DNA of 64,000 bases from CAVXWV01 sp963695415 (GCA_963695415.1 CAVOGL010000008.1:1-64000), one strand, 5' to 3'. Positions 28,431 to 36,479 are shown, counted from the stretch's first letter. Notes: generated by a model not told the origin, from the sequence alone. Program-made: numbers and translations.

Positions 28431-29843
28431 TTACAGTCGTTCGAAACGAGCCTGGAAAAAGCGCAAATACCTTGGCTCGTAAACCATCTTCAAGCCGCGC
28501 GCAGCATGACGGGCATCGTAAACAGCTTTGACCGCCTCCGCCACGACGTCCATGTGAGCCTGAGTATATACACGCCTCGGGATCGTCAATCGGGTCAGTT
28601 CAAGCTTGGGAAAATTATGCTCTCCGGTCTGCTTGTTGCGCCCGGCGCTGACCACACCGCGTTCCATGGAGCGAATACCTGAATCCAGATAAAGTTCGGC
28701 TGCGAGGATTTGCGCCGGGAATTGATCCTGGGGGATGTGTGGGTAGAAACCCCTGGCATCCAGGAAAATAGCGTGACCTCCAACCGGTAAGACGATGGGA
28801 ATCCCCCATTCAACCAGCAACTCACCCAGGTAGCGCACCTGACCGACGCGCGAGCGGACGTGTTCATCCTGGACTGATTCGACGATGCCAATCGCCATCG
28901 CTTCCAGGTCACGTCCCGCCAGCCCTCCGTATGTGTGCAGCCCCTCAAAAACGACGACCAGGTTGCGCAGTTCTTCGAAGAGATCCCAATCATTGACTGC
29001 CACCCATCCGCCAATATTGACCAGGCTGTCCTTTTTGGCGCTGATCCAGGCTCCGTCAGTGTAGGAGCAGAATTCCTTTAAAATTTGTGCGATGGTTTTG
29101 TGCTTGTATCCGGATTCGTTTTCCTGGATAAAAAAGGCATTCTCAACCATACGCGTGGCGTCAAGATAGATGCGGATCCCATACCGGTCGGTCAATGCTC
29201 GCAGCGCTTTCACATTCTCCATACTGACAGGCTGACCACCAGCCATATTTACTGTCCCAGCCAGACTGACGTAAGCAATCTGGTCCGCCCCTTTATCCTT
29301 GATCAATGTCTCCAGTTTAACCAGGTCGATATTGCCTTTGAAAGGGTGCAGGTTCTGTGGGTTGTGTGCTTCATCGATAATCACATCCACAAAAGTCCCG
29401 CCTGCCAGTTCCTGATGCAGGCGCGTGGTGGTGAAGTACATGTTCCCGGGCACAAACTGCCCTGGTTTTATGGCTGCCTGGCTGATCAGGTGTTCAGCGC
29501 CGCGCCCCTGGTGTGTTGGTACAAGGTGCTTGTATCCATAATAGGTCTGGACTGCTTCCTCCAGGTGGTAAAAGTTACGGCTGCCGGCATAAGCTTCATC
29601 GCCCAACATCATCCCAGCCCATTGGCGGTCGCTCATTGCACCAGTGCCGCTGTCTGTCAGCAAATCAATATATACATCATCTGAGCGCAACAGGAAGGTA
29701 TTAAAGCCAGCCTCAGTAAGCGCATTCTGGCGTTCTTCAGATGAGATAACGCGCAAGGGTTCCACCATCTTGATCTTCCAGGGTTCTGCCCAGGAGCGGC
29801 GTCCGAATTGTTGACCCATGGTTTTGGGGGTGTGGTCTGACAT
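28431..29843 (-). CDS. tpl: Tyrosine phenol-lyase (beta-tyrosinase)
   Basis: A 470-residue PLP enzyme of the tryptophanase/tyrosine phenol-lyase group, nearly collinear with Citrobacter TPL. It cleaves tyrosine to phenol, pyruvate and ammonia. Conserved blocks are YIDLLTDSGTGAMSDRQWAG, PTHQGRGAEHL, AGGQPVSMENV and the PLP lysine in SAKKDSLVNIGG (Lys271). Residues that from memory separate TPL from tryptophanase all read as TPL: Thr138 in NMYFTTTR (tryptophanase has Asp), Arg395 in RSMERG, and Phe462 in RFFQARF. Automatic annotation may call it tryptophanase. It lies 25 bases downstream of an Lrp-type regulator in the same direction and is probably controlled by it. Confidence 0.88.
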   Translation of the reverse strand: MSDHTPKTMGQQFGRRSWAEPWKIKMVEPLRVISSEERQNALTEAGFNTFLLRSDDVYIDLLTDSGTGAMSDRQWAGMMLGDEAYAGSRNFYHLEEAVQTYYGYKHLVPTHQGRGAEHLISQAAIKPGQFVPGNMYFTTTRLHQELAGGTFVDVIIDEAHNPQNLHPFKGNIDLVKLETLIKDKGADQIAYVSLAGTVNMAGGQPVSMENVKALRALTDRYGIRIYLDATRMVENAFFIQENESGYKHKTIAQILKEFCSYTDGAWISAKKDSLVNIGGWVAVNDWDLFEELRNLVVVFEGLHTYGGLAGRDLEAMAIGIVESVQDEHVRSRVGQVRYLGELLVEWGIPIVLPVGGHAIFLDARGFYPHIPQDQFPAQILAAELYLDSGIRSMERGVVSAGRNKQTGEHNFPKLELTRLTIPRRVYTQAHMDVVAEAVKAVYDARHAARGLKMVYEPRYLRFFQARFERL

Positions 29844-29868
29844 TTATATCTCCTTATATTTTATTAAA

Positions 29869-30330
29869 TCAAACAGGAAGAATGGTGGTGGCTTTCACTT
29901 CAGCCAACGCCAGGCTTGTATGGATGCGCCCCACCCCCAGCGTGGGGGTCAGCTTATCGACAACAAATCTCTCGAGATCCTTGCGGTTATGCAAAACCAC
30001 CTTGAGCAGATAATCGAACTCACCAGTGATGTGGTGGCACTCAAGCACTTCCGGCATCTGGCGGACAGCTTCACGAAACCGTTCGACCTGGGCGAGTTCA
30101 TGCACCTGCATACTGACCTGGATGAAGCAAAGCAAGTCATAACCTGCCTTATCACGGTCAACCAGAGCGGTGTAGGCGTGGACGATCCCTTCCTGCTCGA
30201 GGCGTTTGACCCTTGCATGTGTTGCAGGTGGGGATAAATTGATACGGCGCGCAAGTTCTACGTTGCTGAGACTGCCATCAGATTGCAGTAAACTTAATAT
30301 TTTCCTGTCGAGGTCATCCAGATCGTACAT
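29869..30330 (-). CDS. Lrp/AsnC-family transcriptional regulator
   Basis: A 153-residue regulator with the N-terminal winged helix-turn-helix (LDRKILSLLQSDGSLSNVEL, then ARRINLSPPATHARVKRLEQ) and the C-terminal ligand-binding RAM domain (VLECHHITGEFDYLLKVV). Family members sense amino acids. Its position directly before tpl suggests that tyrosine or a related amino acid is the effector (inference). I start it at the Met at 30330, three codons inside the longest frame. A six-base inverted repeat overlaps this start. Confidence 0.9.
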   Translation of the reverse strand: MYDLDDLDRKILSLLQSDGSLSNVELARRINLSPPATHARVKRLEQEGIVHAYTALVDRDKAGYDLLCFIQVSMQVHELAQVERFREAVRQMPEVLECHHITGEFDYLLKVVLHNRKDLERFVVDKLTPTLGVGRIHTSLALAEVKATTILPV

Positions 30331-30345
30331 ACATATCAAATGTAT
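30329..30345. promoter_or_regulatory. Inverted repeat overlapping the Lrp-type regulator start
   Basis: ATACAT-ATCAA-ATGTAT is a perfect six-base inverted repeat with a five-base spacer in an AT-rich region, overlapping the start codon of the regulator. It is a candidate autoregulatory site. The size and AT content are compatible with Lrp-type operators, but no second copy was identified. Confidence 0.4.
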
Positions 30346-30641
30346 CAGATATTGGGAGTATTTTCAATATTTATTCGGAAATTACTCAAAATTTACGTAT
30401 TAATATTCATATTTTACTCTAATCACTTTATTATATACGGAAAGAAACAAACAACCATACCTGGAACCGAACATTTATCCTGCATCCCGGCAACAGCCTG
30501 GTTAAGATGTTCCACATCGTAACCCACTGTCATCTCCCTGTGAGATTACTGGACAGAAGCAGCATCCACATTATCGAGATGCAGAACGTCAACGATTAGG
30601 GGTAACCGCAGAACCGTGTGCCGGACTCGGCAATTATCAAT
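30346..30641. other. AT-rich intergenic region upstream of the Lrp-type regulator
   Basis: The first 90 bases are very AT-rich (ATATTTATTCGG, TTAATATTCATATTTTACTC) and probably hold the minus-strand promoter of the lrp-tpl operon. The remainder, to the end of the TIR gene, shows no ORF or obvious hairpin. Confidence 0.45.
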
Positions 30642-32156
30642 TCATTTACATGAAGCTGGATCAATGCGGTAGACGACATTCTCCTCGCTATGTCCAACCC
30701 ATAAATAATTACCATCCCAAGCCAGGCCGCGATAGCCATACCAGGAGGGAGCTTCGATACCAAGTGAGGGCGCGGCATTGGAAGAAAGAACAATCTGGCA
30801 CTCGATGCGAGTGTTCTCATCGAGGCGAGTTACCAGATCATCCGCAAGGATCCACAGGTTAACGCCATCCCACTCCAGACCAGTGGCTTCCCTGTTGGCA
30901 TATTTACCCACTTTGGGTGCGTAAGAATCGACCATCTGGAGGTCATTGTTGGTGCTGGAGGGCGACCATTTTAATAAGGTGCCATCCGAGGTCGTTGTCC
31001 ACAAATAGTTGCCATCCCAGGTAATGTAACGCAGATACGAAACTGTTTCGGGAACTCGGTAAGTGTGCACCGGGGCACCTGATGGATCGAGGACGTCGAC
31101 ATCACGGTAGACAATATGCGGAGAGCCTCGGATGGTCCAGTATTGCCGGCGTGAGGTGTCCCAGGCGATGCTGTTAGCGTTGAAACCACTGTTTATGCTG
31201 GCGGCGCGGAAGCGGAGCTCCGGGTCGATCCTCTCCAATTCAACCAGCCTGTCATCGTAAAGCGCATGCATTTTCCCATCGAATACCAGGTCGTAGAGGT
31301 CTGGGAATGGGAGCATGTAACCCATATCCGCTTCAGCGGTATCAGAATCTACCAGCTCTTCAGGTTCAACAGTACCGGGATCAGCGAGACTGTTCTGTCC
31401 AGAGGTTTCCGCTGTTGGAACGGGTGGGAGAGTACTCGTTGGAGAAACATTTTGGTCTTCCGCCACATTTAAATCCATCGTAAGTATCGAAGTAGAAGGC
31501 GGATTACCAATTTCCTTCGGGCGAATTTTTTCCACTCCCAACCAGACAGCAATACTCCCAAGAATGATGATTGCCAAAACCATGATGGGTGATAAAGCAC
31601 ACGAGCGAAAAAAATTCTTGTGGGTCTTCCCAGTTGCTGCTTGTATAGTACGCGATCGGGAATCGCCTTCAAACTTGCCTGCTGCATTCAAACCAGAAGG
31701 TTTTTCAACCTTCTCAATACCAGGAACCTGATCTCGTACAGGCAAAATTCCTGAAGCCTCCAGACCTTTTACCAATCTGGAGACCAGATTTTCAATCCCT
31801 TCCTCGGACAGTCTGATCGAGGCAGCTGCGCCGATTGCTTCAGCCCACTCAGGCTGGCGAGATTGGAATTCGACATGAGTTACATCAAGGAGGATTGGAA
31901 AAAACGCTTTCCCACTCTCGTGAGCGTGCACCACTTCACGCGTGATCTGGTGTGATTCCAGGGAGTTCGAGGAGATCAGCAGGATCAAAGCCTGAGAATC
32001 TTCAATTGCCTGGCGGGTCTGTAAAAGATAGGATACTCCTGGCAAACTGTCACGCTCGTAATACCAGGTTGTGAAACCAGCGGTTTCTAACTCGCCTGCA
32101 ACCTGAATTGCTACGCGCTCATCTTCTTCAACATGACTTATAAAAACCTGCCCCAT
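30642..32156 (-). CDS. Membrane TIR-domain protein with outer beta-propeller-like domain
   Basis: 504 residues in three parts. Residues 1-135 form a bacterial TIR domain (GQVFISHVEEDERVAIQVA, GFTTWYYERDSLPG, ALILLISSNSLES, ITREVVHAHESGKAFFPILL); Glu74 occupies the position of the NADase catalytic glutamate in TIR proteins. After a linker, residues 188-207 (LSPIMVLAIIILGSIAVWLG) form one membrane segment, followed by a Pro/Thr/Ser/Glu-rich stalk to about residue 280. The C-terminal 220 residues are beta-rich with repeated WDGNYLW / WDGVNLW / WDGNYLWVGH turns, as in propellers. The TIR part would face the cytoplasm and the propeller the outside. A sensing or defence role is inference; no partner gene is adjacent. 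Confidence 0.8.
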   Translation of the reverse strand: MGQVFISHVEEDERVAIQVAGELETAGFTTWYYERDSLPGVSYLLQTRQAIEDSQALILLISSNSLESHQITREVVHAHESGKAFFPILLDVTHVEFQSRQPEWAEAIGAAASIRLSEEGIENLVSRLVKGLEASGILPVRDQVPGIEKVEKPSGLNAAGKFEGDSRSRTIQAATGKTHKNFFRSCALSPIMVLAIIILGSIAVWLGVEKIRPKEIGNPPSTSILTMDLNVAEDQNVSPTSTLPPVPTAETSGQNSLADPGTVEPEELVDSDTAEADMGYMLPFPDLYDLVFDGKMHALYDDRLVELERIDPELRFRAASINSGFNANSIAWDTSRRQYWTIRGSPHIVYRDVDVLDPSGAPVHTYRVPETVSYLRYITWDGNYLWTTTSDGTLLKWSPSSTNNDLQMVDSYAPKVGKYANREATGLEWDGVNLWILADDLVTRLDENTRIECQIVLSSNAAPSLGIEAPSWYGYRGLAWDGNYLWVGHSEENVVYRIDPASCK

Positions 32157-32512
32157 TACCTGCCTCTCTTAAGGGGGCTATTTTTTTACCTTCACCAGGA
32201 TTTCAAAGATGCGCAAATTATATCGTTTATTTCAATAATCTATGTTCCAACATTAGATTTAAGAATTGACGTCGTCCGGATTCGGTGGATAAAGGTCGCG
32301 ATGTTTGCCTTCCGGTATATGTAATCCATAGCTACTCGAGAAATTAATACCACCGTTTTACACTCAAAAATTTGGTCAAGCCAAAACTCCTGGATGCCTC
32401 GTTCCACGTAGAAACCACGTTTTCGTCTCTAAGAGACAAGAATTCCATCAACTATGTCCGGAAGCAAAGGGGTGTACCAGGTATTGTGGGCGCTTTCCTG
32501 GTAATGACGTTC
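32157..32512. other. Intergenic region upstream of the TIR gene, nothing coding seen
   Basis: AT-rich next to the TIR start (probable minus-strand promoter, around TTTATTTCAATAATC) and then non-coding sequence up to the tRNA-derived repeats. A short imperfect repeat (CCACGTAGAAACCACG, CGTCTCTAAGAGACAAG) is visible. No ORF is convincing. Confidence 0.45.
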
Positions 32513-32571
32513 CAGGCATCACCTGGCACACGGATATAAAAAAGGGCAGGTCTATTGACTTGCCCTTCAAG

Positions 32572-32640
32572 AGGCGTCGACGGGATTCGGAGTGCACTGG
32601 GTGCACTTACCGTGATCAGGGTTTTGCAGACCCTTGCGCC
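32572..32640 (-). pseudogene. tRNA-Cys-derived remnant, copy 1
   Basis: Read on the minus strand it keeps the first bases of the acceptor, the complete anticodon arm with GCA (AGGGTCTGCAAAACCCT) and the 3' acceptor strand CGACGCC. It has lost about 19 bases covering the D-arm. Its T-loop is replaced by a hairpin-forming insert containing AGTGCAC-CCA-GTGCACT (minus strand). It cannot fold as a normal tRNA. A terminator hairpin with one G-U pair follows at 32542-32567. Confidence 0.75.
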
Positions 32641-32710
32641 TGTTTATTTTTCAGGCACCACCTGGCAACGGGAATAAAAAAAGGGCAGGTCAAGAGACCT
32701 GCCCTTCGAG

Positions 32711-32779
32711 AGGCGTCGACGGGATTCGGAGTGCACTGGGTGCACTTACCGTGATCAGGGTTTTGCAGACCCTTGCGCC
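32711..32779 (-). pseudogene. tRNA-Cys-derived remnant, copy 2
   Basis: Same structure as copy 1, exactly 139 bases away: anticodon arm of tRNA-Cys intact, D-arm deleted, T-arm replaced by the same insert, 3' acceptor strand intact. A perfect terminator hairpin (AAGGGCAGGTC / GACCTGCCCTT, loop AAGA) with an A-run on the plus strand (U-run in the minus transcript) lies at 32675-32706. Confidence 0.75.
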
Positions 32780-32815
32780 TGTTCATTTTACAGGCATCAC
32801 CTGGCACACGGGAAT

Positions 32816-32845
32816 AAAAAAGGGCAGGTCTCTTGACCTGCCCTT
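32816..32845 (-). terminator. Rho-independent terminator of the tRNA-Phe/Gly/Cys cluster
   Basis: On the minus strand, AAGGGCAGGTC and GACCTGCCCTT form an 11-pair stem with a TCTT/AAGA loop, followed by a U-run (plus-strand A-run 32816-32821). It begins four bases after the 3' end of tRNA-Cys. Confidence 0.85.
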
Positions 32846-32849
32846 CAAG

Positions 32850-32920
32850 AGGCGTCGACGGGATTTGAACCCGTGATCAGGGTTTTGCAGACCCTTGCCT
32901 TACCACTTGGCCACGACGCC
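32850..32920 (-). tRNA. tRNA-Cys (anticodon GCA)
   Basis: A complete 71-base cloverleaf: acceptor GGCGTCG/CGACGCC with discriminator T(U), D-arm GCC...GGC, anticodon arm AGGGT-CTGCAAA-ACCCT, T-arm ACGGG-TTCAAAT-CCCGT. It is the functional parent of the two rearranged copies downstream. Confidence 0.95.
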
Positions 32921-32967
32921 GGTTTTGATAAAAAAAGTGATGGGTCACATCACAATTTTTGATTTAG

Positions 32968-33040
32968 AGCGGGCGACGGGATTCGAACCCGTGACCTTCT
33001 CCTTGGCAAGGAGACATTCTACCAACTGAACCACGCCCGC
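32968..33040 (-). tRNA. tRNA-Gly (anticodon GCC)
   Basis: A 73-base cloverleaf: acceptor GCGGGCG/CGCCCGC, anticodon arm CTCCT-TGCCA-AGGAG type with GCC in the loop, T-arm with GGTTCGAATCC. It is the middle gene of the minus-strand tRNA cluster. Confidence 0.95.
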
Positions 33041-33067
33041 ATATCCGACCGCAATATTAGCCGGGAG

Positions 33068-33140
33068 TGCCGAGAGCCAGAATCGAACTGGCGACACCGC
33101 AATTTTCAGTCGCGTGCTCTACCAACTGAGCTATCTCGGC
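33068..33140 (-). tRNA. tRNA-Phe (anticodon GAA)
   Basis: A 73-base cloverleaf: acceptor GCCGAGA/TCTCGGC with discriminator A, D-arm GCTC-AGTTGGTA-GAGC, anticodon loop CTGAAAA (GAA), T-arm GCCAG-TTCGATT-CTGGC. It is the first gene of the minus-strand cluster Phe-Gly-Cys. Confidence 0.95.
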
Positions 33141-33246
33141 GAACAAGTTAATGTACCACGCTTCCCAACTTTTTCTAAAAGCGTTAGGTATTTTACTCAT
33201 TCATCCCACGCTTGTCAAGTTTCCCCTCAACCTGCTCAACATTCAG

Positions 33247-33277
33247 ACCTGGGGGAGATTTGAAGTCTCCCCCAGGT
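33247..33277. terminator. Strong hairpin between the TPR gene and the tRNA cluster
   Basis: ACCTGGGGGAGA and TCTCCCCCAGGT pair perfectly (12 bases) around a seven-base loop. It lies 58 bases past the stop of the minus-strand TPR gene and upstream of the tRNA cluster, so it probably terminates the TPR transcript. No long U-run follows, so it could also be a dispersed palindrome. Confidence 0.55.
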
Positions 33278-33334
33278 GAATGATGTTCCAACACAACTAC
33301 CCCCCAAAACCAGGAAACCTTTCCAACTTAACGA

Positions 33335-34294
33335 CTAAGATTGGTTTACCATTGCCTGGAAACGAGGGGCATCCCGGATGAAAGCCAGCTCCGGGTCGAT
33401 ACGAGCCCAACCCGGCAGCAATTGACCTTTCACCAGACCGATTTCGAGCAGGTCAAGAGCTTTCTCTGTCTCACCGATGATCGAATAGAAACAAGCCTGC
33501 CCATATTCGTTGTCTTTCATGGCAAGGTCCATGGCGCGTTCTTGATGCTCTTTGCTGGCTTCCGGGTCACCGGTCTCACGGAAAACCCTCGCCAGCACCG
33601 CCAGAACCTCATAATCTTCCGGAGCCAACTCGAGCGCATTCTCCAGTTCGGAGATCGCCTGATCATGCATACCCCGGGCATGATTTGCATAACCCAGATA
33701 AAGGTAATGGTAGTGCTCTGCCTCAAGCTCAATGGCGCGGCGAGAGACTTTCACCACATCATCATAACGATGCAGGTGCAGGTATAACAACCCGAGAAAG
33801 CCAAATGCAAAAGCATCATCAGGGTTGGTCCGGGCTACTGCCTCAAGAATTTCGACCGCCTGATCGATGTTCCCCTGACGCGCAGCTGTATTTCCCAGGT
33901 TTGCCGTCAGAAACGGGTCGCCTGGGTTCGCAACCAGACCATGCTGAAGCGCCTCAACTGCCAGATCGTATTGTCCCGTCTTGGAAAAGTGCAGGACTGC
34001 GATACCATAATACGCGGGGATATAGTGCGCATCGTTAGCAATCGCCTGTTCGTAAGCTGCGATAGCTGCCTTCGGAAAACCCACCTTGTAGTGGATGTGC
34101 CCTATCAACTGGTAAGCGTCCGTCGTTCCGGGGTTCAATGCAACTGCGTTCTGAAGCGCCAGCAAAGCCTCAAGATAGTTCTCTGCCTGGAAATGTTCAA
34201 ATCCAAGCTTCTCATATGCCTTAAAATCATCGGGGTTTTTGACGGCATTGTTTTCTGCTTCCAGGATGGATGCAGAATATTCAATTGTATTCAT
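33335..34294 (-). CDS. Tetratricopeptide-repeat protein
   Basis: 319 residues made of consecutive 34-residue TPR units. The pattern x-A-Y-x-x-L-G-x-x-x-x-x-x-G/N-x-x-x-x-A-I/L-x-x-x-x-x-A-L-x-x-x-P is clear in KAYEKLGFEHFQAENYLEAL, DAYQLIGHIHYKVGFPKAAI, FGFLGLLYLHLHRYDDVVKV and LAVLARVFRETGDPEASKEH. TPR proteins mediate protein-protein contacts. There is no signal peptide, so a cytoplasmic adaptor is likely. I start it at the Met at 34294, where GGAGAT precedes, rather than 13 codons earlier. No neighbour suggests its partner. Confidence 0.85.
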   Translation of the reverse strand: MNTIEYSASILEAENNAVKNPDDFKAYEKLGFEHFQAENYLEALLALQNAVALNPGTTDAYQLIGHIHYKVGFPKAAIAAYEQAIANDAHYIPAYYGIAVLHFSKTGQYDLAVEALQHGLVANPGDPFLTANLGNTAARQGNIDQAVEILEAVARTNPDDAFAFGFLGLLYLHLHRYDDVVKVSRRAIELEAEHYHYLYLGYANHARGMHDQAISELENALELAPEDYEVLAVLARVFRETGDPEASKEHQERAMDLAMKDNEYGQACFYSIIGETEKALDLLEIGLVKGQLLPGWARIDPELAFIRDAPRFQAMVNQS

Positions 34295-34545
34295 TCTTGT
34301 GATTATCTCCCAAACAGGCTGGATAAGATCCAACCTTATAGATCCTGTGTTTAAACCAATAACTTCGTCAGGATCTTCGGGAAAATTAGTACGCTAAAGA
34401 AGGGTCAGTGATTAATCTTTCCCAAAGGAGGCCTGACAGCAGACACGTAAATCTCGTTTATTAAATTCACTGCTTTTTCCTCCTTCCAAAGATTTTTAGA
34501 GTATGGATCAACCAAACTCTTGGTTATCTTACCGGAATTATCCAA

Positions 34546-35361
34546 TTATGTCAAACCAGGCCGGTTGACAGCCAGGTGGGTTATGGAAAGGTCGCTGAAT
34601 TCGATCCAGGCTGGCTGCTCGGACGGCAAAGTCCCCCAGCGTGGACTGCTGTTCGCTGAATAACTCATAAACTGGTTGTCGATCCAGATGACCAGTCCAA
34701 TTCGACCTTTTGGAACAACTCGCGTCTCATATACCAGTTCCGACCTCACAAAGAACCGCACGCTCTCATTTCGCCACTGCAGGCTGTACAGGTTCCATTC
34801 CGTTGGATCGACCGGGATAAGAGCGGCATCGTGGGGGATAACCACTCCTGCCTTCCGGCGCAGGAAGTTGGCAATCGGGGCAAGTCCCAAAGCAGGAACC
34901 AGAGGCAGCCAGGGTACCAACCGCAAAGCCCCCCACCCCGGTGATCGGAAAGTCCCGGCAAACCAGCCGTTCGCCGGAATATCGTCACGCAGAGCCAGGT
35001 GACTGTGAATTGATGCATGGAAAAACCAGGCGGTGTTGGGGAAGGCTGGCAGCTTTGTCCCACCCGCTCCGCCCGATAAAGTTATCCCGAATGGATCATT
35101 CCACAATCCGAACCCCCATGTCCCAGGGATTTCAGCAGAGCTGGCACGTGCCCTCAAGCTGAACACTACAGGAGGTTCATGTGGGAATTTAACCCGAGGC
35201 AGTCCCTGGTAATTATCGATCTGCGCCAGTCTGTAAGTTCCTTTATCCCCAGCGGCTATGGACAGGCGAATAGTACCATCATCGATCTCTTCGATCCCGG
35301 CGCCCCGGGTGGTAGTTGGCTGCATTTCAATGTCAGAATATCTTCGGAGCAAGTCGCTCAT
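34546..35361 (-). CDS. Uncharacterised 271-residue protein, beta-rich (concanavalin-like suspected)
   Basis: I do not recognise a defined family. Starting at the Met at 35361 (MSDLLRRYSDIE) the sequence is rich in beta-forming and aromatic residues: FSLRARASSAEIPGTWGFGL, TEWNLYSLQWRNESVRFFV and RIGLVIWIDNQFMSYSAN. The pattern of Trp- and Phe-bracketed strands resembles jelly-roll (laminarinase/LamG-like) folds, without recognisable catalytic Glu spacing. A hydrophobic stretch (LRLVPWLPLVPALGLAPIAN) is mid-protein. The longer in-frame extension to 35754 is antisense to the MBL gene and is not used. Its start is about 106 bases from the divergent MBL gene, so they may share a control region. 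Confidence 0.65.
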   Translation of the reverse strand: MSDLLRRYSDIEMQPTTTRGAGIEEIDDGTIRLSIAAGDKGTYRLAQIDNYQGLPRVKFPHEPPVVFSLRARASSAEIPGTWGFGLWNDPFGITLSGGAGGTKLPAFPNTAWFFHASIHSHLALRDDIPANGWFAGTFRSPGWGALRLVPWLPLVPALGLAPIANFLRRKAGVVIPHDAALIPVDPTEWNLYSLQWRNESVRFFVRSELVYETRVVPKGRIGLVIWIDNQFMSYSANSSPRWGTLPSEQPAWIEFSDLSITHLAVNRPGLT

Positions 35362-35467
35362 GTTACACCATCTCGAATATATCATGAGATACACACTTCG
35401 TCTCCAGCCATCAGTCTTCCGTGCTGATATGATGTATAATCGAAAAAAACTTCTTTCAGGGAGTATT

Positions 35468-36115
35468 ATGGAGATTACATGGTATGGTTTGTCCTGTTTT
35501 CGCCTGACGGAACGAGGTATGGCGACGGTTGTGACAGACCCATATGACAACCAATCTGTCGGATTTGAGCCGCTGAAAGTTCGCGGTGAAATTGTTACTA
35601 TCAGCCACGAAGCCCCCGGACATAATTTCGTGTCAGGCGTGAAGGGTCGTATGCGCACAATCACCGGTCCCGGAGAATTCGAAATTGGCGGGGTTTTCAT
35701 CACTGGCGTGCAGACCAACGGCACGAAGAAGAGCCACGAGGAAATTCGCAACACTTTATATGTTTTCGATTACGAAGGGATCACTGTCGCCCACCTGGGT
35801 GACTTAAGCCGTGTCCCCAGCCAGACTGAAATCGAAGCACTTGGGAATGTTAACGCTGCCCTGGTGCCTGTCGGTGGGGGCACCAGTTTGACCGCCGCAA
35901 AAGCGGTCGAGGTCATCAGCATGCTGGAACCCGGGATCGTAATCCCGATGCATTACAGCACCCCAGGATGTACGCTGGAACTGTCGGGAGTGGATAAATT
36001 CCTCAAGGAGATGGGTCTCGGTGACATCCAGTCACAACCTACGCTGAAGATAACCTCAAGTTCTGTTCCGGAAGAAACCCGTGTTGTGATCCTGGAATGC
36101 CAGGGGGCTTCGTGA
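35468..36115 (+). CDS. Metallo-beta-lactamase-fold hydrolase (UPF0173/UlaG-like)
   Basis: 215 residues beginning MEITWYGLSCFRLTERG, the typical start of the UPF0173/UlaG-like branch of the MBL-fold superfamily. Metal-site elements are TISHEAPGHNF (a variant of HxHxDH in which later ligands are changed), VAHLGDLSRVPS and VIPMHYSTPG. Because the central HxHxDH is not intact, its catalytic competence is uncertain. AGGGAG precedes the ATG at 35468; the longer reading upstream is antisense to the neighbouring gene. Substrate unknown. Confidence 0.78.
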   Translation: MEITWYGLSCFRLTERGMATVVTDPYDNQSVGFEPLKVRGEIVTISHEAPGHNFVSGVKGRMRTITGPGEFEIGGVFITGVQTNGTKKSHEEIRNTLYVFDYEGITVAHLGDLSRVPSQTEIEALGNVNAALVPVGGGTSLTAAKAVEVISMLEPGIVIPMHYSTPGCTLELSGVDKFLKEMGLGDIQSQPTLKITSSSVPEETRVVILECQGAS

Positions 36116-36176
36116 TCGAGCAAGAAGCTGCAACCAGACCAGCGCTGAAGAGAACAATGATATGCAGGAGTAGAAC

Positions 36177-36479
36177 GTGGCGGTAAAACTGATTATGACC
36201 TGGGACATCCTCCCAGGACGCGAGCAAGATTATTTTGAATTTGTCGTTAGAGATTTCATCCCCAGCCTGCAGCGCATGGGAATGGAACCCAGTGACGCCT
36301 GGTACACTGTTTACGGTAAACAACCACAAATCATGACCGCAGCTCAAATGCCAACATTGACAGCCCTACAAGACACGTTAAACACAAACGAGTGGCAAAG
36401 CCTGACCCGCACCATTTTGGATTATGTAGAAAATTTCGAATATAAAATAGTTCCATCACGCACCGGATTCCAATTGTGA
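36177..36479 (+). CDS. Small protein of the dimeric alpha/beta-barrel type
   Basis: 100 residues from a GTG start with CAGGAG upstream. The sequence (VKLIMTWDILPGREQDYFEF, DAWYTVYGKQPQIMTA, EWQSLTRTILDYVENFEYK) has the alternating strand-helix layout of stress-responsive dimeric alpha/beta barrels, which are often ligand-binding or decarboxylase-like. No active residue can be named. It overlaps the mutY start by four bases (GTGA) and so is co-translated with it. Confidence 0.65.
   Translation: MAVKLIMTWDILPGREQDYFEFVVRDFIPSLQRMGMEPSDAWYTVYGKQPQIMTAAQMPTLTALQDTLNTNEWQSLTRTILDYVENFEYKIVPSRTGFQL

Larger units (their letters stand above)
32513..32898 (-). repeat. Tandem 139-bp repeats derived from the 3' part of tRNA-Cys plus its terminator
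   Basis: The terminator hairpin AAGGGCAGGTC...GACCTGCCCTT recurs at 32542, 32681 and 32820, an exact 139-base period. The third copy belongs to the real tRNA-Cys; the first two are followed by a rearranged tRNA-Cys remnant and a spacer ending in CAGGCATCACCTGGCACACGG or close variants. A further partial copy of that spacer lies at about 32513-32534. Copies 1 and 2 are almost identical, which points to recent duplication or active homogenisation. Confidence 0.85.

Noticed and set aside
28431..29843. Tryptophanase (tnaA)
   Set aside because: NMYFTTTR, RSMERG and RFFQARF match tyrosine phenol-lyase rather than tryptophanase.
32560..32876. Short plus-strand ORFs of 60-80 residues over the tRNA repeats
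   Set aside because: They arise from tRNA-derived and terminator repeats and have no start signals.
32513..32898. CRISPR array
   Set aside because: Repeats are 139 bases apart, tRNA-derived and lack unique spacers; no cas genes are present.
35362..35754. N-terminal extension of the 34546-35361 protein
   Set aside because: It is antisense to the MBL-fold gene and lacks a start signal; the Met at 35361 is better.
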